Positions 38,526 to 46,449 of a stretch of 50,602 nt of DNA are shown in pieces. Position numbers and translations under genes: made by a program. The notes under the pieces were generated by a model. The model saw only the letters and a list, made by a program, of their open reading frames with translations, was not told where the DNA came from and searched no databases. The stretch covers positions 1 to 50,602 of IMG/VR virus record IMGVR_UViG_3300033145_003412, one strand, 5' to 3'. Numbering within the stretch: position 1 is the stretch's first letter; each line of letters starts with the position of its first letter. Source of the stretch: a virus.

Positions 38526-40333
38526 GGTAGCAGGCTTTTTTCTATTTCGTCTAATAGTTCATTAAAAATTCCTTTATTACTCATAGGTATTCCGTCCAAT
38601 ATACTATCGATTGCTTTGGCTTTTTTGTCGAGCAAATTCATTATTTTTTTTTCAATAGTATTCTGAGATATTAAATAGTATATATTGACCGCATTTTTCT
38701 GCCCAATTCGGTGGATTCTGTCTTCAGCTTGTGCATGAATCCCTGGTTGCCAGAAAAGTTCAAGGAAACAAACGCAAGACGAGGCAGTTAATGTAATCCC
38801 TTGTGTAGCCGCCATTGAACCTACGAATAATTTGCATGTTTTATTATTTTGAAATCTGTCAACGGCTTCTTGGCGAGCTTGCCCGGGAATGGAGCCGTCT
38901 ATTTTTACTACAATATCCTCGAATCTTTTCATCAATGTGTTAATGGTATTTTTATGCGTTGCAAAGACAACAAGTTTTTCTCCGCTATCAAGAAAGTTTT
39001 GAATCCATTCTATAGCCGATTCCATTTTCCCTTGAATAGCAAGTTGTTTTAGCGTTTCTATTTGGGAAAGTGCTTTTGCGTTGGATGCTCTTTCTGCAGC
39101 GGCTTTCCCTTTGTTTTCTTTTATCCAGTGTATGAAGTTATTTTCTGCTTTTTTGTATTCTTTTGCTTTAGCGGTGTTCATTTCAATCGGGATAACGGCT
39201 TTTTGTTTAGCAGGCAGGTCTTTTAGGACGTCTTGTTTAAGACGTCTTAGCATAAGAGTTTTTGTAAGTCGATTATGAAGTTCTTCTGTATTTGCTGATC
39301 CGTTTAAATCCCAACCCCAACCGTTGTATTTTGGATCGCAATACCTTTGAACAAAAGCCCAGCGGCTACCAAATATTTCTTTGCCTGAGAGCATTTCAAT
39401 AATGTTCCAAAATTCTATTGGCCTATTTACAATTGGTGTTCCTGATAAGGCGATTAAATAGTCACATCTTTTGCTTAAGACTTTAACGGCTTTCGTTCTA
39501 AGAGTGCGATTTTGTTTACAATAATGGCTTTCATCAATAATAATGGTTTTGATTTTTTTGAAATAGTCGGTCCATGTTGAAAGAATATCATAATTGATTA
39601 TGTAGATAGTTTCTTTGTCAAGTTTCCCAGTATCAGGCTTCCTTCCACTAAGAACTTTGATTTTGGTTCCGGGTATCCATTTTTTTGTTTCTCGTTTCCA
39701 GTTTAGTTTAATAGAAGCTGGACAAATTATTACGGCGGGCAAGGCTTTTTCTTTGTTTCGATTTAACCAAGCCAGTGCTTGAATTGTCTTGCCTAGTCCC
39801 ATTTCATCTCCTATTAAGGCTCTCCCATTTCGAGACTCAATAAAAGCCACTCCATCGTTCTGAAACGGATAAAGCCCTTCAACCCTTACTTTGCCCTTGC
39901 CTACTGGTGCGTTTTTGCTCTCAAGCCATCCTGCAAGCTCTGAGCTAACGTCAAACCCCCATCTTTGTAGCTTTTCGATTGCGTCTATATGGATAGGGAT
40001 TGACCAAACTTTTTTATCAGGATTCCATTTCCGACCTGAAAGCGTTTTGATGTTATTTAGTTGCTTGGAAAAGTTTCTTGCCCCGTATTTACAGATACAG
40101 ATGATGTGTTTATTTTCTTTTGTAGCTTTGAAGTCTGGTTCAGTATTTTGCGCTTTCACTATAACCGATTTTGGAAACCAGCGGTCAATTCCTTCTCCTT
40201 TTAATCTGATAGCTCTTTCTGTTTCCGCTATTTTGGTTGCATTAAATTCAGTTGGGATTCCTAATCTTTTAGCAAAATATGAACGGATAGTATAAGAGCC
40301 GGTCTCTTTCGGTAGAGTATTTTCGGCTTGCAT
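38522..40333 (-). CDS. SNF2-family helicase (SMARCAL1/HARP-like)
   Basis: 603 residues. The N-terminal part (about 63-135) with HIICICKYGARNFSKQLNNI and WNPDKKVWSIPI resembles HARP-type domains of annealing helicases. Motor motifs: I GDEMGLGKT (175-183), Ia, II DESH, III SGTPIVNRP, then IV-VI including GSMAATQGITLTAS and EDRIHRIGQ, as in SNF2 and SMARCAL1. In phages such proteins remodel replication forks or displace bound proteins. Ribosome site AGAGGT. Its end overlaps the -35 of the homing gene promoter. Confidence 0.88.
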   Translation of the reverse strand: MQAENTLPKETGSYTIRSYFAKRLGIPTEFNATKIAETERAIRLKGEGIDRWFPKSVIVKAQNTEPDFKATKENKHIICICKYGARNFSKQLNNIKTLSGRKWNPDKKVWSIPIHIDAIEKLQRWGFDVSSELAGWLESKNAPVGKGKVRVEGLYPFQNDGVAFIESRNGRALIGDEMGLGKTIQALAWLNRNKEKALPAVIICPASIKLNWKRETKKWIPGTKIKVLSGRKPDTGKLDKETIYIINYDILSTWTDYFKKIKTIIIDESHYCKQNRTLRTKAVKVLSKRCDYLIALSGTPIVNRPIEFWNIIEMLSGKEIFGSRWAFVQRYCDPKYNGWGWDLNGSANTEELHNRLTKTLMLRRLKQDVLKDLPAKQKAVIPIEMNTAKAKEYKKAENNFIHWIKENKGKAAAERASNAKALSQIETLKQLAIQGKMESAIEWIQNFLDSGEKLVVFATHKNTINTLMKRFEDIVVKIDGSIPGQARQEAVDRFQNNKTCKLFVGSMAATQGITLTASSCVCFLELFWQPGIHAQAEDRIHRIGQKNAVNIYYLISQNTIEKKIMNLLDKKAKAIDSILDGIPMSNKGIFNELLDEIEKSLLP

Positions 40334-40347
40334 AATGGCTACCTCTT

Positions 40348-40542
40348 TTAAAATACTTCTACATAATCCATAGTAACCTGGAGCAGATGATCATAATCTC
40401 CGCTTTTGGCTTCTTTTAGATATTCATCAATAAACTGTTTATCATACCCGGCCCGTCTTAATGCTTTTATTACTCTTGCCATAATAGCAAAAGCGTTTCC
40501 GTTCTCTCCAATCATCTTAACTTCTACATCTGTTTTTGTCAT
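40348..40542 (-). CDS. Small conserved phage protein, 64 aa
   Basis: GNAFAIMARVIKALRRAGYD then LKEAKSGDYDHLLQVTMDYV matches the widespread small phage family with N-A-F-x-x-h plus G-D-Y-D-x-L-L. No function is known for it. Good AAGGAG site. Confidence 0.7.
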   Translation of the reverse strand: MTKTDVEVKMIGENGNAFAIMARVIKALRRAGYDKQFIDEYLKEAKSGDYDHLLQVTMDYVEVF

Positions 40543-40557
40543 TTTATTTTCTCCTTC

Positions 40558-41070
40558 CTATAATTTCATTTCGATAATATCATCGGCCCAAGTAATCACT
40601 TGCCAATGTAATTGATCCCATTCATTAGGCATGGCACTATACCAGTAACCACTGCCATTAATGACAAGTTTTAACACTTGATTGCTATTTTCCGTTGTCG
40701 GCCGGTTTTCCCATAGAAAAGAATCGATGGCTTTCTCTAAAGCATCTTCAGAAAGATAAAAATCCCTTCCATATTTGCTTAATTGTTGGCTTATCTCATA
40801 ATATTTTTGGCCTATTTTTAAGTTTTTAGGGCTCTTTGGTTTGTCAACCCAGCTAAACGAAATGCTATTGTTTATATATTTATAAAGCCACCAATGTTTA
40901 TCTCCGGTGTAAGAATGGGTAGGCCGAGCATGAGCCTCTCCTAATTTTTTTATTTGTTGGAAAAGAGGTTTCCATTCTTTTTCTCTGAAATGATTTCTTT
41001 TTGCCCTCATTTCACGATATTGCGATTCCAATTTTTTAATCTTTTTAATTTTTTCTTTGGTATTAATCAT
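40558..41070 (-). CDS. Hypothetical protein, 170 aa
   Basis: A charged N-terminal coiled coil (KIKKLESQYREMRAKRN) is followed by an aromatic-rich domain with a Trp/Tyr-rich end (GSGYWYSAMPNEWDQLHWQV). No family recognised. ATG preceded by AAGGAGATG. Confidence 0.6.
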   Translation of the reverse strand: MINTKEKIKKIKKLESQYREMRAKRNHFREKEWKPLFQQIKKLGEAHARPTHSYTGDKHWWLYKYINNSISFSWVDKPKSPKNLKIGQKYYEISQQLSKYGRDFYLSEDALEKAIDSFLWENRPTTENSNQVLKLVINGSGYWYSAMPNEWDQLHWQVITWADDIIEMKL

Positions 41071-41164
41071 CTTTCATCTCCTTTTCTTTAATATTCAAAG
41101 TAGATTTTTTGATAGTCAAATTAAGTTCTGCTAACTTTTTAATAGGATGGCTGGCCGTCCAAAC

Positions 41165-41320
41165 CTAACCCCAGCGAAAACTTCCGTTTTTACCGACAAA
41201 GACTCTGCTATCATTTTCTAATCTTGAGAATACCCGATACTTTTTGCTTCTTGTTGAAAGCTCGGAGTATCCTACGTCCAATAAATAAGCCACGATTGCA
41301 TCTTGTTGTTTGATCTTCAT
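41165..41320 (-). CDS. Small hypothetical protein, 51 aa
   Basis: The ATG at 41318-41320 has AAAGGAGAAAG; the longer frame lacks a better start. MKIKQQDAIVAYLLDVGYSE then SRLENDSRVFVGKNGSFRWG looks like a small wHTH or SH3-like fold. Unknown. Confidence 0.5.
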   Translation of the reverse strand: MKIKQQDAIVAYLLDVGYSELSTRSKKYRVFSRLENDSRVFVGKNGSFRWG

Positions 41321-41336
41321 TTTTCTTTCTCCTTTT

Positions 41337-41534
41337 TTAAAAGTCTTTCGCATATAAGGCAAGCATTATTCCTTGAATGAAAGTTTTGATAACTTTTTGG
41401 TGATGTTCAACTAAATCAAATATAATGTAACTGCCTGTGGACGTGATTAAAATACATTCTTTAGGATAATATTTCGTCACGCATTTTAGTAAAATATCTT
41501 GATCTTTTTTTGTTGCGCCGATTGAGAACATCAT
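41337..41534 (-). CDS. Small hypothetical protein, 65 aa
   Basis: Double ATG start after AAAAGGAG. Beta-alpha pattern (CILITSTGSYIIFDLVEHHQ). Possibly a small signalling or antitoxin-like fold; unproven. Confidence 0.5.
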   Translation of the reverse strand: MMFSIGATKKDQDILLKCVTKYYPKECILITSTGSYIIFDLVEHHQKVIKTFIQGIMLALYAKDF

Positions 41535-41550
41535 TTTTTCTTCTCCTTTT

Positions 41551-41676
41551 TTAATTTGAAGGAATGCAATTTATATTCCTGATAAGCCCTTCTACTTCGC
41601 ATTTTGCGCATTTAGCATGAATCTTTTCCCCATAATAAGCCCAATCTACTATTTGATCCTTAAAGATTTTGCTCAT
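41551..41676 (-). CDS. Small Cys-x2-Cys protein, 41 aa
   Basis: ATG at 41674-41676 with GGAGAGAG; C-x2-C in KIHAKCAKCEVEG plus a later Cys. Preceded by a degenerate promoter cassette (TATAAT near 41697). Likely a minimal zinc-binding peptide. Confidence 0.5.
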   Translation of the reverse strand: MSKIFKDQIVDWAYYGEKIHAKCAKCEVEGLIRNINCIPSN

Positions 41677-41723
41677 TTTTCTCTCTCCTTTTCTTTTATT
41701 ATAACCTAAAAATACTTATTTTT

Positions 41724-42050
41724 TTATAAATTATTTAATACGTTTTTAATTTCGTAAAATGCTGATTCTATTATACAATATTTCCAGCCCCTTTTTCTTA
41801 GGAATTGTCTTAATGAATGTTGAGATAGGCTTTGGCTAAGTTCAATAAGTTCTTTCGGGGTGTTAAAAATCAGTTTAATGATTTCTTTACCTTCGGCGCT
41901 TAATTTAGCAAGTTGGCATCTTAGGTCAACCTGCCTTTCAATGTTTTCGTTTGTCGTGGTAATGTTTTTAATCTCTTCGACGCCTATTGGGTACAAAGGT
42001 AATATGTTTTCAATTTCTTCGACTCCTATTGGATATAAAGGTGATAGCAT
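41724..42050 (-). CDS. Hypothetical protein with an N-terminal tandem repeat
   Basis: 108 residues. The start repeats LYPIGVEEIENI as LYPIGVEEIKNI, encoded by a tandem DNA duplication. The rest is helical (AKLSAEGKEIIKLIFNTPKE, LRQFLRKRGWKYCIIESAFY). Unknown function; the repeat may be recent. Confidence 0.55.
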   Translation of the reverse strand: MLSPLYPIGVEEIENILPLYPIGVEEIKNITTTNENIERQVDLRCQLAKLSAEGKEIIKLIFNTPKELIELSQSLSQHSLRQFLRKRGWKYCIIESAFYEIKNVLNNL

Positions 42051-42052
42051 GA

Positions 42053-42394
42053 TTAGGTCTCCTTTTTTGCATTGTCATATTTTGCTTCATCATATCCGTC
42101 ATCAAATCCATCGTCTCGTCCTGCCTCGTATCCATCATAACGCCCTGCCTTATACCCTTTTTTATATTCTTCTGTGCAATCATTGTAAGGCTCAACAGTT
42201 AAAGCAAGACATTCAGCCGGTTTTAAGATGCGTCCTTCTGAATCCCTTTCTAGAGTAATTAATCCAAAGCCTAACATACATTTTGGTTGCCCATGAGTAT
42301 TGTCAAAATGAGGGCAATGTTCATCGCTCAAGGACTTGAATGAGGCACAAAAAGGACCACTTGGAACTGAGATAATGTACTTAACATGTTTCAT
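42053..42394 (-). CDS. Cys/His-containing protein with Gly-Tyr/Asp repeats
   Basis: 113 residues. A front part with CPHFDNTHGQPKC could bind a metal. SEGRILKPAECLAL is shared with the 20-aa gene at 43552..43614. The C-terminus is a run of GYKAGRYDGYEAGRDDGFDD repeats. Function unknown. Confidence 0.6.
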   Translation of the reverse strand: MKHVKYIISVPSGPFCASFKSLSDEHCPHFDNTHGQPKCMLGFGLITLERDSEGRILKPAECLALTVEPYNDCTEEYKKGYKAGRYDGYEAGRDDGFDDGYDEAKYDNAKKET

Positions 42395-42427
42395 TTTTAT
42401 TTCTCCTTTAACGCCCGGCGTGGACCT

Positions 42428-42619
42428 TCAATAGCTGATTCGTTGTCCGCGTTCTGCTCTAGTAGCTATATCGCGAAGCCGGTATATTTCGTTTTGGAAT
42501 TCACCATATTCACCATCATAACGAACCAGAAGTTCAATAGAACTCAACAAAGCCTGTATTAGTTTTTGAATAACGACATCTTTCTTTTCAATGGGGAAAG
42601 CTGGTTTTTCTATACTCAT
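42428..42619 (-). CDS. Small hypothetical protein, 63 aa
   Basis: The ATG at 42617-42619 has GGGAGGAG. MSIEKPAFPIEKKDVVIQKL then EFQNEIYRLRDIATRAERG is helical. Encoded directly after the ATPase gene and possibly coupled to it. Confidence 0.55.
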   Translation of the reverse strand: MSIEKPAFPIEKKDVVIQKLIQALLSSIELLVRYDGEYGEFQNEIYRLRDIATRAERGQRISY

Positions 42620-42642
42620 GTTGTCTCCTCCCTTATTTTTCA

Positions 42643-43527
42643 CTACCGAACTTCAAACCCGGCTTCAAGTGATTCTCTTAGTGTCTTTTGATTATAGGTA
42701 ACCGTACTAATTACTTCGTTAATATTTTCCAGCCTATGAAAGCCAAAGCTATACTTGTCATTCTTGACAAAAAACTCTTGGGCGGCTAGTACGCATTCAA
42801 GACTGTGCGTAGTAGCACAAATTTGCACGTCATATTCTTCAGTTAACATAGCTAAGCTTTCCCATAATTTTGGAAGAATTGTATAATGAAGACTATTTTC
42901 AATTTCGTCTATTAATACCAACCCTCCGTAATTTTCTGCAATGGCAAGGATTATATGCAGTATATTACTAAAGCCTTCTCCAACGAAAGATAATGGCATT
43001 TTTTGAAACAGGCCGATATCAATATAAATAGTAACTATATCACCTGTTTGCTCGATAGAAATGTCTTTTATTCTTGGATCAAACAATTTTAATATCGGTA
43101 ATATTTTCTCCTTTTGCTTTTTAACGTTTAGCTTACTCAACCTTTGGATAACTACTTTCATTCCTTCAGGGCTGTAAGGTGTCAACAAAATTCCTTGTCC
43201 GATTCTAGTGATTTGTTCGTGTCTTTTATTTATTAAAGTGTCGCTTTCCAGGGAATCAATAGAGAACGAGTCTTTTTTGTCATTCAATAAGGTAGCCGAA
43301 AATTTCATTTCGCTACCGATATTGAAGTCCTTTTCTTCAATCCCTCGCAATCTGTTTACTATTACACTCGCTTCGGGGTTCTGATAGCCGTGGTATATCC
43401 ACAATGCTTCGAGCAAGGCTGTTTTACCTACGTTGTTTTCACCTACTATCAGGTTGATTCGTCCTAAAGGACCAATTGTAAAGTCTGAAAAACAACGGAA
43501 GTTTTCGATACTAAATTTTTTTATCAT
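42643..43527 (-). CDS. AAA/ABC-type ATPase (OLD/RloA-like, no TOPRIM)
   Basis: 294 residues. FSIENFRCFSDFTIGPLGRI and Walker A GENNVGKT (29-36) start the head. The late signature GEGFSNILHIILAIAE, Walker B LVLIDEIEN and the H-loop ICATTHSLECVLAA complete it, as in AAA_15/AAA_21 ATPases. It lacks the TOPRIM nuclease of full OLD proteins. Homologues act in defence or as exclusion functions; partner genes in such systems are often adjacent, but the neighbours here are unknown small genes. A phage-exclusion role is possible. Confidence 0.75.
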   Translation of the reverse strand: MIKKFSIENFRCFSDFTIGPLGRINLIVGENNVGKTALLEALWIYHGYQNPEASVIVNRLRGIEEKDFNIGSEMKFSATLLNDKKDSFSIDSLESDTLINKRHEQITRIGQGILLTPYSPEGMKVVIQRLSKLNVKKQKEKILPILKLFDPRIKDISIEQTGDIVTIYIDIGLFQKMPLSFVGEGFSNILHIILAIAENYGGLVLIDEIENSLHYTILPKLWESLAMLTEEYDVQICATTHSLECVLAAQEFFVKNDKYSFGFHRLENINEVISTVTYNQKTLRESLEAGFEVR

Positions 43528-43551
43528 AATCTATCTCCTTTATATTAGTGG

Positions 43552-43614
43552 TTAATTTTCTTTTAAAGCAAGGCGCTCTGCTGGCTTCAAAACTTGTCCT
43601 TCACTATTATTCAT
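43552..43614 (-). CDS. 20-aa peptide sharing a motif with 42053..42394
   Basis: ATG with GAGGAGAT. The product is NSEGQVLKPAERLALKEN plus two residues, close to SEGRILKPAECLAL inside the 113-aa protein. Either a real micro-protein or a relic of a duplicated gene. Confidence 0.4.
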   Translation of the reverse strand: MNNSEGQVLKPAERLALKEN

Positions 43615-43621
43615 CTCCTCT

Positions 43622-43852
43622 TTAAACGTAGGGCGTATCCGCATAAGGTGCTAAGTCTATACGGATTTTCCCATTTGAGGCAACTACGTGTCTATAGACA
43701 TCGCCTTCTTTTGTATATCTGCTTAACTCTTCGGGGTGAAACCCTTTAACTTTCTTACAGAACCAATTTGTGGCATTAACGCAACCAGTACTCCTTTTTT
43801 TACTCTGCCACTCCTCTAAGGCCTTTTCTATAGTGTAAAAATGCATTCTCAT
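43622..43852 (-). CDS. Hypothetical protein, 76 aa
   Basis: MRMHFYTIEKALEEWQSKKR then GFHPEELSRYTKEGDVYRHV; ends YADTPYV. Overlaps the previous gene end (ATGA-like), so it is coupled. Unknown. Confidence 0.55.
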   Translation of the reverse strand: MRMHFYTIEKALEEWQSKKRSTGCVNATNWFCKKVKGFHPEELSRYTKEGDVYRHVVASNGKIRIDLAPYADTPYV

Positions 43853-44274
43853 GGGTTAACCGTCTTTTCTATATAAATCTTCCTTGCCACTATAACCGGG
43901 CGTAGTTCCCCTTTAATTTTTTGGAAACCTTCTGCGACGACATCCTTAAAGCGGACTCTACACAATACGAAGTTGTTTTTCATATTAGACGCAGGGTTAA
44001 ACCCTCCCCAGGCTATTGCGTCTTCTTTTTTGAGGAAGACAAAAAACCCTTTTGGATGTTTTTCACCTATATCTGTTTCTATATCATTTTCATAATTGCG
44101 AAAACGACTACGGTAATTCTTTTCGTTTAACCAGACCTGCACCGGCGCTTCCCTTTTAGATGGGATACACGGTGGGAAAAGGCGCCCATCCTCGGTTATG
44201 TCATATACTTTCCAGCCCTCGGCGTCATACTCAGGGAAGGCATTACAGTCATTTCGTAACTGTTTCAAACACAT
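43849..44274 (-). CDS. Hypothetical protein, 141 aa
   Basis: The ATG at 44272-44274 has GGAGGCAACA, better than the longer frame to 44292. MCLKQLRNDCNAFPEYDAEG then GFFVFLKKEDAIAWGGFNPA and VLCRVRFKDVVAEGF are seen in a small family of phage accessory proteins. Function unknown. Confidence 0.55.
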   Translation of the reverse strand: MCLKQLRNDCNAFPEYDAEGWKVYDITEDGRLFPPCIPSKREAPVQVWLNEKNYRSRFRNYENDIETDIGEKHPKGFFVFLKKEDAIAWGGFNPASNMKNNFVLCRVRFKDVVAEGFQKIKGELRPVIVARKIYIEKTVNP

Positions 44275-44470
44275 GATTGTTGCCTCCCTCATATTCCCGG
44301 ATTATCTCACGGGCGACGCCCATTAATTCTTTATCCCTCCTCCGCGCGTTTAGTGGTATGCCAGCCATAAATGGATCACGCTGGCCGATTATCGCTTTCC
44401 CGTGGAAAACAGTCAAAAGACGTTCTAACCCGAAGTCGGTCTGTTTATATTCATATCTGTATTTACTCAT
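44249..44470 (-). CDS. Hypothetical protein, 73 aa
   Basis: The ATG at 44468-44470 has GGGAGGAGG. MSKYRYEYKQTDFGLERLLT then ELMGVAREIIREYEGG. Overlaps both neighbours slightly, as tightly packed phage genes do. Unknown. Confidence 0.5.
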   Translation of the reverse strand: MSKYRYEYKQTDFGLERLLTVFHGKAIIGQRDPFMAGIPLNARRRDKELMGVAREIIREYEGGNNHVFETVTK

Positions 44471-44766
44471 GATACCTCCTCCCATGGATTGTTGAAAAAG
44501 CTCAGTTTCCTTGCAGGGACTTTCGGCTGGTTAAAATCCTTGCCGGATACGTAAATATCCCCATGCTTGCCTTTTTTGATTGTCCCGTGATAAACCGCCG
44601 CCGGACCACTAGGAATCATGGGCGGAATATAAAATGCCACCCGGTCCCCGAGCTTGTATCCCATATCTGTTAATCGCTCCAAATCCTTCGCCCGCGCAAT
44701 ATCCCATGCCTTTTTCTTGACCTCATATTCGGCCAACTTTTGCTCATATGATTTTCTTTTTCTCAT
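44467..44766 (-). CDS. Hypothetical protein, 99 aa, basic helical start
   Basis: A Lys/Arg-rich coil (RKSYEQKLAEYEVKKKAWDI) is followed by a small SH3-like part (LGDRVAFYIPPMIPSGPAAV, YHGTIKKGKHGDIYVSGKD). Its position in the accessory cluster suggests an early-expressed protein. Unknown. Confidence 0.5.
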   Translation of the reverse strand: MRKRKSYEQKLAEYEVKKKAWDIARAKDLERLTDMGYKLGDRVAFYIPPMIPSGPAAVYHGTIKKGKHGDIYVSGKDFNQPKVPARKLSFFNNPWEEVS

Positions 44767-44778
44767 GACGCCTCCCCT

Positions 44779-44946
44779 CTATGCTCCATACAGCCGTCGC
44801 AGGTTTTTGTCCCGGCTTATTTTGATTTGTCCCGCAAGTCTAACTCCTTCTTTTTGAGCGAATATCTGCTTTGCTTCTGATTCAGTCTTCGCTGGGATTA
44901 CTTTGTAATACTCCGTCCCTACAAATCCGACTAAATGCTTTTTCAT
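44779..44946 (-). CDS. Small hypothetical protein, 55 aa
   Basis: ATG at 44944-44946 after AAGGTGG. MKKHLVGFVGTEYYKVIPAK then ESEAKQIFAQKEGV is a compact beta-alpha pattern that looks more protein-like than the overlapping C-terminus of 44882..45223. Both may be real, with a 65-base overlap. Confidence 0.5.
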   Translation of the reverse strand: MKKHLVGFVGTEYYKVIPAKTESEAKQIFAQKEGVRLAGQIKISRDKNLRRLYGA

Positions 44947-45223
44947 AATTTACCACCTTACAGCTTTTTGATTGACGTTCAATAGCATCGTGGCAAGCGG
45001 TTATAGCCTCTCTTTCGGAGTCTTTCAAAAAAGAGGAGCCTTTCGCAACTACCCAGCCGTCCAACCAATCAGCAAATTTATTTTTAGCCGAAAATGTCCA
45101 CAATATTGCTCTACCGATATTGGAAAGCAATTCGTTTTTGTCAAACAAATCATCGTCATTAAGCGGTTCAAATTCCTTAACATCGTCTCTTATTTCACAA
45201 AGCCTCTTGATTAATATTTCCAT
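44882..45223 (-). CDS. Hypothetical protein, 113 aa
   Basis: MEILIKRLCEIRDDVKEFEP then NIGRAILWTFSAKNKFADWL; helical. Base composition in 43.6-46.4 kb is visibly more GC-rich than in the replication block. Unknown function. Confidence 0.5.
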   Translation of the reverse strand: MEILIKRLCEIRDDVKEFEPLNDDDLFDKNELLSNIGRAILWTFSAKNKFADWLDGWVVAKGSSFLKDSEREAITACHDAIERQSKSCKVVNYEKAFSRICRDGVLQSNPSED

Positions 45224-45262
45224 GATTTACCTCCTAGGCCGGTTGCCCGCCCGGTTAAAGGG

Positions 45263-45670
45263 TTAATAATCTGATAAATTCAAGGCCGCTCCAACGTCCC
45301 CGCTAGCCGCCCTCTTTTTCAACTCCGCAACATCGGCTTGGTCCTGCTGGTTGGAGTCAAGAACAGATTGACAAAGCTTATAAAACTTTCCCTTGGCCGC
45401 CTTATATGTTGAATAGAAATATACTCGCCGCCGACTGTCACCGTCAACATCATAAAAACGAGGGTTTTTGTTGGTTAGTATCCTCCAGTTGATAGCGTCA
45501 AAAACATATAACCCGGGGCCGACCGCAAACCGGGGGCCGTCACAATAAGCTTTTAGTTTTTTGCTGTGAAAAATTGCAGGCGCGAACCCTGAATTGATAC
45601 AACCGTAAAAATCAGGCCCTTCGTACCCCTTGCCAAGCGGGATACGTCCCTGGATTTCATATTGCCTCAT
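45263..45670 (-). CDS. Hypothetical protein, 135 aa
   Basis: MRQYEIQGRIPLGKGYEGPD then ISGFAP-like INSGFAPAIFHSKKLK and KGKFYKLCQSVLDSNQQDQA. Starts after GGAGGTATATC and lies 3' to the 45691-45742 hairpin. No family recognised. Confidence 0.55.
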   Translation of the reverse strand: MRQYEIQGRIPLGKGYEGPDFYGCINSGFAPAIFHSKKLKAYCDGPRFAVGPGLYVFDAINWRILTNKNPRFYDVDGDSRRRVYFYSTYKAAKGKFYKLCQSVLDSNQQDQADVAELKKRAASGDVGAALNLSDY

Positions 45671-45690
45671 GATATACCTCCATTGTTTAG

Positions 45691-45742
45691 ATTAATCCTT
45701 CATACATGCCCGCCGTCCAGACAGGCATGGTCAAGGATTAAT
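45691..45742 (-). promoter_or_regulatory. Two-part hairpin between small genes
   Basis: ATTAATCCTT (45691-45700) pairs with AAGGATTAAT (45733-45742), and inside it CATGCC (45705-45710) pairs with GGCATG (45724-45729). The outer stem includes the stop codon of 45738..45989, and the next ribosome site follows. There is no U tract, so it is an RNA-processing, attenuation or operator candidate. Confidence 0.6.
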
Positions 45743-45989
45743 ATGAATTTCGAACAGTTCTAAGCAATGAGCTTCCGTGGGGTTGTTCCCCATTTCCCTG
45801 GATTACGATCACCTCTCTCCAGTTGATAAGTGGCCTGATACGAATATCAAGATATTTTGTTACATTCCAGTTTGCTGAGGTTGCTTTTTCTTCGATAAAA
45901 TCGAGGCACCTTTCATTTTCTGGGCCTCTGACAACGATACGCACTCCATCTACACACCAAGCTTTGTTTTCGATTTCATGAACTTTCAT
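45738..45989 (-). CDS. Hypothetical protein, 83 aa
   Basis: MKVHEIENKAWCVDGVRIVV then NWREVIVIQGNGEQPHGSSL; a short beta-rich protein. ATG with AAAGGAG. Its leader (46014-46070) is a near-copy of the leader of 46086..46364. Confidence 0.55.
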   Translation of the reverse strand: MKVHEIENKAWCVDGVRIVVRGPENERCLDFIEEKATSANWNVTKYLDIRIRPLINWREVIVIQGNGEQPHGSSLLRTVRNSY

Positions 45990-46013
45990 TTTTATTCTCC
46001 TTTTTGTTAGATG

Positions 46014-46070
46014 TTAAATTCTCATCCAAGCAGATTCATTGAGTCGGCTTGGTGAAAACTTAATTTTTTT
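46014..46070 (-). repeat. Twin leader, copy 1
   Basis: TTAAATTCTCAT, a hairpin arm (CCAAGC with GCTTGG) and GGTGAAAACTTAATTTTTT recur in the same order at 46391-46447. Each copy precedes a short gene whose start has AAAGGAGAATAAAAATGAAA. Read on the - strand, it is a structured 5' leader. Confidence 0.7.
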
Positions 46071-46085
46071 TGGATGTTAGATTCT

Positions 46086-46364
46086 TTATACTGATTGACC
46101 TAAAATTGGTGTTTTACCTTTTGGGTATCTGGTCACTACTGGCCCGATGACTAAAGTCGAGCCGTCATTATCTGTGGCTATATACCAGTCATCACGGCTG
46201 GTCGGGATTTGCACGTCCGGGAGTATCTCATCAAGGATGTCTGACAGATATATGCTCATGTCTTCTCCCTCATGTAGTGTAGGCCATGGGGAAAGAATGA
46301 CTTTAGCCGCTAAACGAAAACCTTTGTCGCCGGGTTCCAATATCCAATCTCTGTAAATCTTCAT
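46086..46364 (-). CDS. Hypothetical protein, 92 aa
   Basis: The ATG at 46362-46364 has AAAAGGAG; the longer frame lacks one. MKIYRDWILEPGDKGFRLAA then STLVIGPVVTRYPKGKTPIL. It is the first gene of the leftward operon next to the divergent control region. Unknown. Confidence 0.55.
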   Translation of the reverse strand: MKIYRDWILEPGDKGFRLAAKVILSPWPTLHEGEDMSIYLSDILDEILPDVQIPTSRDDWYIATDNDGSTLVIGPVVTRYPKGKTPILGQSV

Positions 46365-46390
46365 TTTTATTCTCCTTTTCTTGGTTAGGG

Positions 46391-46447
46391 TTAAATTCTC
46401 ATTCAAACCGACTCCTAAAATCAGCTTGGTGAAAACTTAATTTTTTC
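46391..46447 (-). repeat. Twin leader, copy 2
   Basis: Second copy of the 46014-46070 leader, with substitutions concentrated in the hairpin loop. Same spacing to the start codon of the next gene. Confidence 0.7.
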
Positions 46448-46449
46448 TA

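Noticed and set aside
41071-41164. Small frame between 41165 and 41070
   Set aside because: No acceptable start codon or ribosome site; treated as an intergenic gap.
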